From Candidatus Paraprochloron terpiosi LD05 (lineage in GTDB: Bacteria; Cyanobacteriota; Cyanobacteriia; Cyanobacteriales; Prochloraceae): DNA of 64,000 bases. The notes under the pieces were generated by a model, which did no database searches, was not told the DNA's origin, and saw nothing but the letters and a program-made list of their open reading frames with translations. Below, one piece after another: positions 57,317 through 64,000 of this stretch. The DNA is taken from positions 1,721,422 through 1,785,421 of the forward strand of contig CP073341.1 of the NCBI GenBank assembly GCA_018141785.1, given 5' to 3'. Position 1 is the stretch's first letter. Every line of letters starts with the position of its first letter. The position numbers were made by a program, and so were the translations under genes.

Positions 57317-58297
57317 ATGCAAGTTATTTTTAGGGTGATTCGACAGCAGCAAAATATTGCTCAATCGCTTCAGACTTATATTCTAGATGTCCAACCAAAA
57401 GCGACGGTTCTGGAATGTCTGAATCGAATCAAGTGGGAACTGGATGGAAGTTTAGCCTTTCGCAAAAATTGTCGCAATCCTCTTAGCTGTGGTATGAGAA
57501 TCAACGGTCGTTCGATTTTGGCTTGCAAGCAAAGTATTGCTGGGGAATTGGCAATTTTGTCTCAATCGCGCTACCAATTACCAGAAATTACCATAGCACC
57601 TTTGGGTAATATGCCAGTAATTAAAGATTTGGTGGTAGATATGAAGGGTTTCTGGGATAACCTAGAAGCAGTGTCCCCTTACGTGAGTACTGCTGCTAGG
57701 AACATTCCGGAACGGGAATTCTTGCAGACCCCTGAAGAGCGAGCCGCCTTGGAACGAAGCGGTAACTGTATCATGTGCGGCGCTTGTTATTCGGAATGCA
57801 ATGTTCGGGAAGTAAATCCAGATTTTGTCGGACCCCACGCTCTCGCTAAGTCTCAACGAATGGTAGCTGATTCTCGCGATTCAGTTAAGTCTTGGCGCTT
57901 GGACCTATATAACCGAGGAACGGATTGGGTTTGGGGCTGTACCCGCTGCTATATGTGTAATGCAGTTTGTCCCATGGAAGTTGCTCCCATGGAGCGGATT
58001 GGGGAAATTAAACGGGAAATTCTCCAAGGTCAAAATGGGGGGGCTGGTCGCTCTATTCGCCATCGCAAAGTATTGGTGTCTTTGGTCAAACTTGGTGGTT
58101 GGATTGACGAGCGCAAGTTTGGTCTAATGGTAATGGGGAATTATTTTCGCGACTGGGTTGGTTTGCTGTCCATCTTTCCTTTGGGATTGAAAATGCTCGC
58201 GTCAGGAAAGTTTCCTTTTTCCTTCCTGCCTTCTGAGGGCACTGAAGAGGTGCGTAGCCTTATAGAATCAGTCCAAGAGCAGAAGGTAAGAGGATGA
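57317..58297 (+). CDS. sdhB: Succinate dehydrogenase/fumarate reductase iron-sulfur subunit
   Basis: 326 residues. It has an N-terminal 2Fe-2S ferredoxin domain (MQVIFRVIRQQQN; FRKNCRNPLSCGMRINGRSI, LACKQ) and a C-terminal ferredoxin domain with two Cys clusters (CIMCGACYSECN and CTRCYMCNAVCP). It passes electrons from SdhA to quinone at the membrane. The usual N-terminal pattern is CRNTICGSC; here it is CRNPLSC, with one cluster Cys and two residues missing. ATG at 57317 is chosen over a longer low-complexity leader. Confidence 0.9.
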   Translation: MQVIFRVIRQQQNIAQSLQTYILDVQPKATVLECLNRIKWELDGSLAFRKNCRNPLSCGMRINGRSILACKQSIAGELAILSQSRYQLPEITIAPLGNMPVIKDLVVDMKGFWDNLEAVSPYVSTAARNIPEREFLQTPEERAALERSGNCIMCGACYSECNVREVNPDFVGPHALAKSQRMVADSRDSVKSWRLDLYNRGTDWVWGCTRCYMCNAVCPMEVAPMERIGEIKREILQGQNGGAGRSIRHRKVLVSLVKLGGWIDERKFGLMVMGNYFRDWVGLLSIFPLGLKMLASGKFPFSFLPSEGTEEVRSLIESVQEQKVRG

Positions 58298-58380
58298 GTA
58301 TTTATCCACTGTCATGGTACGAGGTAACTGTTTCAAGAGCTATCACTTATAATGGGAGTTTTCTGGAATGATCATTAGGG

Positions 58381-59301
58381 ATGAAGAATTTAAAGGGAAG
58401 AGATTTTCTGAGTGTAGCAGACCTTAATGGGCAGGAAATTAAAGGGTTGTTGCAGCTGGCAACAGAATTGAAAACTGGGAACATGTGGCCCCTTGCAAGT
58501 AATAAGGTATTGGGACTACTATTTGATAAGGCATCTACTCGCACTCGCGTTTCTTTTAGTGTGGCTATGTACCAATTGGGAGGACAGGTAATTGACCTCA
58601 ATCCTAATGTCACCCAAGTGGGTAGGGGGGAGTCTATTGAAGATACGGCTAGGGTTTTGGATCGGTATTTGGATGTTCTCGCTATTCGTACTTTCTCCCA
58701 TCAGGATCTGCAAATTTTTGCTGATTATGCCCGGATACCAATTATTAATGCTCTCACTGACTGGGAACATCCCTGCCAAATTTTAGCAGATTTATTGACC
58801 ATTCAGGAATGTTTTGGTTTTTTGGAGGGTCTTACGGTTACATATCTGGGGGATGGTAATAATGTAGCTCATTCTCTCCTCCTGGGAGCAGCAATGATGG
58901 GGATGAATATTCGTGTTGCTACCCCTAATGGATATGAACCAGATAGGGAGATTGTTAAGACAGCTCAAAAGCTTGCTAGCATTGGGGTTAAAATTATTAT
59001 CACAGAAGACCCTGTTGCAGCAGTGAAATTCGCGCAGGTTATCTATACCGATGTTTGGGCCAGTATGGGACAAGAAGATGAAAGCTTAGAGCGCATTCCT
59101 CTCTTTATACCTTATCAGGTTGGGTCCGAACTTTTAAATCATGCCGATAGTGAGGCTATCGTCCTTCACTGTTTACCTGCTCATCGAGGTGAAGAAATAA
59201 GTTCGGCAGTTTTGGAAGGAGCGCGATCGCGAGTGTGGGACCAGGCAGAAAATCGGCTCCACGCCCAAAAAGCTTTGCTGGTTAGTTTGTTAGGGGTTTA
59301 G
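58381..59301 (+). CDS. argF: Ornithine carbamoyltransferase
   Basis: 306 residues; makes citrulline from ornithine and carbamoyl phosphate in arginine synthesis. Carbamoyl-phosphate motif STRTRVSF, then HPCQ in NALTDWEHPCQILADL, ornithine motif DVWASMGQE, and catalytic HCLPAHRGEE are all intact. lexA commonly follows argF in cyanobacteria, as it does here in damaged form. Confidence 0.96.
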   Translation: MKNLKGRDFLSVADLNGQEIKGLLQLATELKTGNMWPLASNKVLGLLFDKASTRTRVSFSVAMYQLGGQVIDLNPNVTQVGRGESIEDTARVLDRYLDVLAIRTFSHQDLQIFADYARIPIINALTDWEHPCQILADLLTIQECFGFLEGLTVTYLGDGNNVAHSLLLGAAMMGMNIRVATPNGYEPDREIVKTAQKLASIGVKIIITEDPVAAVKFAQVIYTDVWASMGQEDESLERIPLFIPYQVGSELLNHADSEAIVLHCLPAHRGEEISSAVLEGARSRVWDQAENRLHAQKALLVSLLGV

Positions 59302-59377
59302 TTTTTGCTTCAATTAAATAATACTTATGTTTGATAATCAATCAAATAAAGCTATCTAGATTTAGGAGTAAAAGATG

Positions 59378-59662
59378 ATGGAAACCCTCACAACAGTTCA
59401 ACAAAAACTGTACGATTGGATCGTAGAATATATTCGCAGCGCCCAGCACGCTCCTTCAGTCAGACAAATGATGACTGCGATGAATAAGACATATTGAAGA
59501 AAAAAGGCTATATCGACTGGATAGAAGGTAAAGCTCGTACTATTAGGATACTTCACCCCCCAGAATCTAAGGGAATACAGGTATTGGGAACAATCGCAGC
59601 AGGTGGTTTGGTGGAACCTTTTACGGATTTTACCGAAACTCTCGACTTATCTCAAGTTTTTC
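59378..59662 (+). pseudogene. lexA: LexA-like repressor, truncated and frameshifted
   Basis: METLTTVQQKLYDWIVEYIR and QHAPSVRQMMTAMNK are the winged-helix DNA-binding start of cyanobacterial LexA. A stop follows (MNKTY, TGA at 59495-59497). The next part is in another frame (LKKKGYIDWIEGKARTIRIL, GIQVLGTIAAGGLVEPF), with about ten codons of the normal spacer missing. The gene breaks off near 59662 where M48 peptidase sequence begins, so the C-terminal protease-like domain is absent. Confidence 0.85.
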
Positions 59663-60000
59663 ATCGTCAGGGTGGAAACGGAAAATGAGTTAGCTTTTGT
59701 TCTTGCTCATGAGTTGGGGCATTTTGCTGCTCGGGATACTCTTAGAGCTTTAGGGCGATCCCTGGTTTTTGTCTTTGTTTCTACGGCGATCAGTAATCAA
59801 GGAAGTTCTTCAGGAGTAGTTTTCACCACCGGACAATTGACCAATTTGCATTACAGTAGAACTCAAGAGTCTGCTGCTGATTTGTATGCTTTAGAGGCAA
59901 TTATCCGTCGCTATCAACATGGGGGTTATAGTCTCGATTTCTTCGCGCGGATTAAGGCTAAGGATACTAGGGGAAAGTTGGATGAATATTTGGTACGGTA

Positions 60001-60982
60001 GAAGAAGTAGATTACTCTACCTCAGCCCCGATTCAAAACCGTGCAAGCAACTTTCATCGCACACGGCTCCTATGAGTTTTGGCCCCACGTGATGTTTAAT
60101 CACTCTAGCCATTGACTACGTTCCTCACCAATTTTGGTTCCATCTGGGTTAGGTAATTTCCGCAGTCTTCCCCCATTTCCTTTACTTAGTACTTCCCTTC
60201 TTCGTCATGCAATCGAATGCGGTATTTAATACCCTTTCGGGTTACAAGGTTTATTCGCACATTTTCAAGTACTTTTCGTTCTCGCTCATTGTGGGCAATC
60301 GTTTCAGCTGTTACCAGTTTTCGTTTCGTTCCCACGTCCTATCCGTCGTTTTTGTTAGAGTTTGCTAATCTCCCTCCTTGGATACCATCCCAAGGTGGTT
60401 ACCGACGTTTTTCGTCGTTCCAAATCCAGAATTGATTGAGTATTTAGGTTCCACCAATTTGCCTGCGTTTCCACACCCCAGGGATGCTCGTGTCATAGAG
60501 AGAACCGAGCGGGGATTTCTTCTTGTTTGTCACTGTGTGCTGAGTCTTTCGACCCCACCTGAGAGCAAGACACTTTTTACGGCGGTTCACTTATCACCCC
60601 CGGCATTGATTAATGGCGGGGGCTTCCATTAACCTTGTACTCTCCTCGTTAGCGCCAGTGTGACCGTAGTCCCTGATTGCGCCCTGTTGCCAGCTTCACC
60701 ACCTGTTAGCAAGACGGTAGACCGCTTGAATTCACGACCGTGGTGTGGCCAGTTAGAGATTCTGATTTCCCCCCGGCATTGATTAATGGCGGGGGCTGGA
60801 TTTGAGGTTCCCCTCTCACCAGCAATCTGGATTTAGTTATCAAGGTACAGTACCTCTCACGAGGTCACCTGGTTTTCAGCTCCTTTCAGTGCTTAGATTA
60901 TCCAGGAGCTACTAATACCAAGCAGAGGTTTATATGCCTTAATGCCTATTACTAGGCGGCTTTAGCCTCTAACGACTCGCCC
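60001..60982 (-). mobile_element. Group II intron F (982 bp, ORF-less), antisense to M48 gene
   Basis: The minus strand starts GGGCGAGTCGTTAGAGGC (aligning with GTGCGGCTCGTTTCC of introns C and E) and has a domain V GAGCCGTGTGCGATGAAAGT...TTGCACGGTTTT near 60030-60070, ending ...TACTTCTTC. It has no reverse transcriptase. It carries two palindromic mini-elements (60597-60622 and 60769-60796). Antisense to the host, so it cannot splice from M48 mRNA. Confidence 0.85.
60597..60796. repeat. Two palindromic mini-elements in intron F
   Basis: Both have the core CCCCGGCATTGATTAATGGC followed by GGGGGC and are identical to each other over about 26 bases. Confidence 0.75.
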
Positions 60983-61247
60983 CTCTACTCACTCCATTAC
61001 CCAAGATAGGATCGACGAGTTGAAAACAATAGCAACAGCACGAGGTTGGTCTATGACGGGAGCGGCAACTCCTATTCCGGAAACACGTACCAAAACATCA
61101 CATTAGCAATGCATTAATAATGTATATTAAGTATAATAGCTGAAAACCTCCCCTGCGTTCGAGCGCCTCTGCGTGAAACAAAATTATTAAAAATTCCTGC
61201 ATGTTAGTGTATTATATATGTAGTAAACGTAATTGAGATTGAGATCC

Positions 61248-62429
61248 ATGCCCTGCGAACAGTTAAAATTATCCACGCCAGCGCCAGTCTTGTCTTGGGC
61301 TAATCATGCTTTGGGACATGAAGAGACGAAAATGGCCAAGAATGTAGCATCTCTGCCCTTTGTCTTCAAGCACGTTGCCTTAATGCCCGATGTTCATCTC
61401 GGGAAAGGAGCATTAGTGGGGTCCGTTATTGCTACTAAAGATGCTGTTATGCCCGCTGCTGTGGGGGTGGATATTGGTTGTGGTATGTGCGCCATCAAAA
61501 CTCCTTTCCAAGCTAGTCAGTTGGAAAGTAAGCTGAAGCAGATTCGTCAAGATATTGAAGCAGTCATTCCCGTTGGTTTTGAGGCTAATAAGGAAGTGGA
61601 AAAGGCTGTTAGCAACTGGCAGGGTTGGGAAGACTTTAAAGAATTGCATTCAGGAGTGCAACGTCTAGAATCAAAAGCGATGAAGCAACTTGGTTCTCTC
61701 GGTGGTGGTAATCATTTTATCGAAGTTTGTCTGGATAGTGAGGAGCAGGTTTGGTTAATGCTCCACTCTGGATCCCGTCATATTGGTAATAAGTTGGCTC
61801 AGTGCCATATTGCTACTGCCAAGGAATTGGCAAAATTGGCTGATACTTCTCTACCAGATCGGGATTTGGCTTTTTTTGTCGCCGGAACTGCTGAATTTGC
61901 TGCCTATTGGCGAGATTTACAGTGGGCACAAAATTACGCTCGTTACAACCGGGAGATTATGATGGCTCGGTTTAAAAGAGTTGTAGAAAAGCATGTTGCC
62001 GGGGGAAAACCTACTAAACCTTTGTTGTCGGTGAATTGCCATCACAATTACGCTGAAAAGGAAGTCCATTTTGGCGAAGATGTCTATGTGACTCGGAAAG
62101 GGGCTGTGAGAGCAAGAAAGGAGGATTATGGCATTATTCCTGGTTCCATGGGAGCGCAATCTTATATTGTGAAAGGGAAGGGAAGTCATGAGAGCTTCTG
62201 CTCCTGTTCCCACGGGGCTGGACGTTTGATGTCTCGTAGTAAAGCGAAAAAGAATTTTAGCTTGGACGATTTGGTTCAGCAAACTAAAGGGGTTGAGTGT
62301 CGCAAAGATCCAGGGGTTTTGGATGAGATTCCCGGTGCTTATAAATCTATTGAGGAGGTGATGAACCAACAGTCGGATTTGGTGGAAGTTGTTGCTAGAC
62401 TTAAACAGGTGGTTTGTGTTAAAGGTTAA
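61248..62429 (+). CDS. rtcB: RtcB-type RNA ligase
   Basis: 393 residues; a GTP- and Mn2+-dependent ligase that joins RNA 2',3'-cyclic phosphate or 3'-phosphate ends to 5'-OH. Intact motifs: LMPDVHLGKGALVGSVIAT, AVGVDIGCGMCAIKT, LGSLGGGNHFIEV, LHSGSRHIGNKL, SVNCHHNYAEKEV, PGSMGAQSYIVKG and CSHGAGRLMSR with the guanylylated His. ATG at 61248 chosen. It is a shorter variant of the family. It could act in RNA repair or tRNA healing. Confidence 0.92.
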   Translation: MPCEQLKLSTPAPVLSWANHALGHEETKMAKNVASLPFVFKHVALMPDVHLGKGALVGSVIATKDAVMPAAVGVDIGCGMCAIKTPFQASQLESKLKQIRQDIEAVIPVGFEANKEVEKAVSNWQGWEDFKELHSGVQRLESKAMKQLGSLGGGNHFIEVCLDSEEQVWLMLHSGSRHIGNKLAQCHIATAKELAKLADTSLPDRDLAFFVAGTAEFAAYWRDLQWAQNYARYNREIMMARFKRVVEKHVAGGKPTKPLLSVNCHHNYAEKEVHFGEDVYVTRKGAVRARKEDYGIIPGSMGAQSYIVKGKGSHESFCSCSHGAGRLMSRSKAKKNFSLDDLVQQTKGVECRKDPGVLDEIPGAYKSIEEVMNQQSDLVEVVARLKQVVCVKG

Positions 62430-62528
62430 ATCACCTACCATGATAGAGGTTGGGTGGGCAAATCTGCTCACTCTTCCTCTTCTCTCTGCGCCCTCTGCGT
62501 CTCTGTGGTTAAATCAAAAAAAATACTT

Positions 62529-63356
62529 ATGAATTTAACAATTATTGGTTGTGGTTACGTAGGGACTGCTGTGGCTCGTTTTTTGAAGGTCCAGTCCCAT
62601 GTTTTAACCGTAACCACCACGACTCCCGACAGAGTGGAGCAGTTATCTCAAATAGCTTCACGGGTGGTAGTTATGAAAGGAGGCGATCGAGAGCAAATGC
62701 TAGGGGTGGTCAAAAATGCAGATGTAGTGCTATTGTCTGTTGGGGCGCGAACGCGAAATTTTGATATTTACCGGGAAACCTATTTGGGTACAGCACAAAA
62801 TTTGGTAGCTGCTTTACAGGAGACTGGTAGGGTTAGACAGTTAATTTATACTAGTAGTCATGGGGTTTTGGGGGATAAGCAAGGTGCTTGGGTTGACGAA
62901 ACTACCCCTGTGGCACCGATTAATGAGAACGGCAGGGTTTTGGTGGAGATGGAGGAGGTTTTGTTGGGGGCTGCAACAGATAAGCTTAAGGTTTGTGTTC
63001 TCCGTTTAGCAGGTATCTACGGTCCAGGACGGGAGTTGATTAATATTTTTCGCTCTTGGTCGGGAACTACTCGACCGGGGACCGGGGAGAATTATACTAA
63101 TTGGGTTCATTTAGATGATATTGTGGCAGGTATTGAGTTGGTACGAAAGCAGGAGTTGGAAGGGATTTATCATTTAAGTTGTGATGTTCCTATGGTGCGT
63201 CGGGAATTTTTTGACTGTTTGTTTCAGGTTCATGGTTTAACCCCATTATTTTGGGATGGTTTGAATGGTACTGTGCCTTCTTATAATGTTCGTTTATCTA
63301 ATACTAGAATTAAGAAGATGGGGTTAAAGTTAATTTGGGATAAAATCAAGTTTTAA
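62529..63356 (+). CDS. NAD(P)-dependent epimerase/dehydratase family protein
   Basis: 275 residues of the extended short-chain dehydrogenase type. MNLTIIGCGYVGTAVARFLK has the dinucleotide-binding GxGxxG; ADVVLLSVGAR, LIYTSSHGVLGD and VCVLRLAGIYGPGRELI follow. The usual catalytic YxxxK is not clear, so it may be an atypical member. ATG at 62529 is preferred; the upstream frame is made of the dispersed CTCTGCGTCTCTG repeat. Confidence 0.82.
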   Translation: MNLTIIGCGYVGTAVARFLKVQSHVLTVTTTTPDRVEQLSQIASRVVVMKGGDREQMLGVVKNADVVLLSVGARTRNFDIYRETYLGTAQNLVAALQETGRVRQLIYTSSHGVLGDKQGAWVDETTPVAPINENGRVLVEMEEVLLGAATDKLKVCVLRLAGIYGPGRELINIFRSWSGTTRPGTGENYTNWVHLDDIVAGIELVRKQELEGIYHLSCDVPMVRREFFDCLFQVHGLTPLFWDGLNGTVPSYNVRLSNTRIKKMGLKLIWDKIKF

Positions 63357-63410
63357 GCTAAAGTAAAGCAAGACTAGTCGCAAAGTTGCGAAGGTTTGCG
63401 GAAAATTAGT

Positions 63411-63490
63411 TTCACGCAGAGACACAGAGTCACAGAGAGGAGAAAAGGAGCGATCTGCTACCGCAGATCCGGTGTTTCACCCCGGATCGC
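63411..63490. repeat. Dispersed CGCAGAGACACAGAG repeat and palindrome
   Basis: acgcagagacacagagtcac (63414-63433) belongs to the repeat family seen at 39820, 49593 and 53919. It is followed by the palindrome GATCTGCTACCGCAGATC (63454-63471). Confidence 0.6.
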
Positions 63491-63547
63491 CCTAGTTTTA
63501 CTATCTTTTCATCCGTCTTGTTCTCCTTTTTCTTAAGTTGACAACTC

Positions 63548-63556
63548 TGGTATAAT
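63548..63556 (+). promoter_or_regulatory. Extended -10 element (TGGTATAAT)
   Basis: TG-N-TATAAT lies 41 bp before the start of the dynamin-like gene. The nearby TTGACA ends only 7 bp away and is too close to be its -35. Confidence 0.5.
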
Positions 63557-63596
63557 TTAAATACACTGTGGAAGTTTCTCTATGTAATACAACTGT

Positions 63597-64000
63597 ATGA
63601 TAAGTAACCAGCAACTCATCACTACCCTCCAATCTATCTTAGGTATGCTAGAATTAGATTCAGAAGACTCTCTCAAACAAAATACCCTCTCTGTGTGTGA
63701 TTATTTAGGATCTCCCCAATTTTCTATTGCTGTTTTTGCTCCCTTTAACCATGGTAAGTCCACTTTGCTCAATGCTGTACTGGGAGAAAATATCCTGCCT
63801 ATGGACCTTATTCCCACTACGAGTACAGTTGTATCAATTAACTATAGTGCAACAGTGAAAACAGTTGTTACCTTCACCGACGGGAGGATTATTCAGGAAG
63901 AAGGTACAGGTTTACTCCAATCCTATGGTAAATTAGATGAAATAGGACATATAAAGGAAGAGAGTGTGGCTACTATAAAAATTTATCTTCCCCACCCTTT
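63597..64000 (+). CDS. Dynamin-like GTPase, N-terminal part (runs off window)
   Basis: The open frame starts ATG at 63597 (MISNQQLITTLQSILGMLEL) and is still open at the window end. The P-loop VFAPFNHGKSTLLNAVLGEN and switch-region IPTTSTVVSINYS are typical of bacterial dynamin-like proteins. These proteins remodel membranes; here the family member and role are unknown. Confidence 0.8.
   Translation, partial: MISNQQLITTLQSILGMLELDSEDSLKQNTLSVCDYLGSPQFSIAVFAPFNHGKSTLLNAVLGENILPMDLIPTTSTVVSINYSATVKTVVTFTDGRIIQEEGTGLLQSYGKLDEIGHIKEESVATIKIYLPHP

Larger units (their letters stand above)
59663..61108 (+). pseudogene. M48 metallopeptidase, 5'-truncated and cut by intron F
   Basis: The visible coding begins in mid-protein (VRVETENELAFVLAHELGHF with the zinc HExxH), continues ESAADLYALEAIIRRY (second Glu ligand) to DEYLVR at 60000, and resumes after intron F with YSTHSITQDRIDELKTIATA ending TKTSH. 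The joined frame is intact across the intron. The N-terminus is lost at the lexA junction near 59662. M48 peptidases are periplasmic or membrane-linked proteases; this one is likely dead. Confidence 0.85.

Noticed and set aside
63538-63556. TTGACA plus TATAAT as a standard promoter
   Set aside because: The spacing is only 7 bp instead of about 17; only the extended -10 is kept.

Overview
The window looks like a chromosomal segment from a cyanobacterium, probably a filamentous one with a repeat-rich genome. Evidence for this is the frequent HIP1 octamer (GCGATCGC, about 18 sites), cyanobacterium-specific families (OpcA, cyAbrB, DUF1818, DUF4079, cyanobacterial RpoZ and SigA, Uma2 proteins), the fbp-tal-zwf-opcA gene set, and a class II B12-dependent ribonucleotide reductase with inteins beside a cobyrinate amidase. 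The genus cannot be fixed from sequence alone.

Layout. 1-8000: a broken di-haem cytochrome gene, a Uma2 gene, gltS, a type IV pilin-like gene, tRNA-Pro, DUF1818, rpoZ, and broken pentapeptide-repeat and LCP (LytR-type) genes. 8000-17500: a PIN toxin with its antitoxin, an NCS2 permease, a SUKH/SMI1-like gene with an internal stop, nrdJ with two inteins, and cobB. 17500-24000: a nested mobile-element complex. 24000-34000: an oxidative pentose phosphate cluster (fbp, tal, zwf, opcA, all on the minus strand), swollen by duplicated gene tails, two PFE-CTERM-like surface-protein genes, hicBA, a TPR gene and an unknown two-gene cassette between direct repeats. 34000-45100: a Uma2 gene cut by an antisense group II intron, then sfsA, ruvB, a methyltransferase, recF, DUF4079, comEC and tRNA-Ser. 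45100-54900: sodC split by a group II intron, then the lipid A / outer membrane run lpxB-lpxA-fabZ-lpxC-bamA and purC. 54900-64000: sigA, cyAbrB, sdhB, argF, a lexA-M48 deletion fusion cut by another antisense intron, rtcB, an epimerase and the start of a dynamin-like GTPase.

The main result is the density and nesting of introns. I can place six group II introns in 64 kb. Intron A interrupts a coiled-coil gene after the fifth base of its ORF. Intron B lies 40 bp upstream of A and is split by an IS607-family element. The tnpA of that element is itself split by intron C. Removing C restores tnpA in frame, and removing intron E restores sodC in frame. Introns D and F lie antisense to their host genes and cannot be spliced from host mRNA. 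The intron-encoded proteins of C and E are frameshifted; only that of D is intact.

A second theme is gene decay. Six or more otherwise well-conserved reading frames carry a single in-frame stop (TAG, TAA or TGA), often at a probable Trp or Gln codon, and several carry one-base frameshifts. This could be real pseudogenisation or sequence error; I cannot tell which from the sequence.
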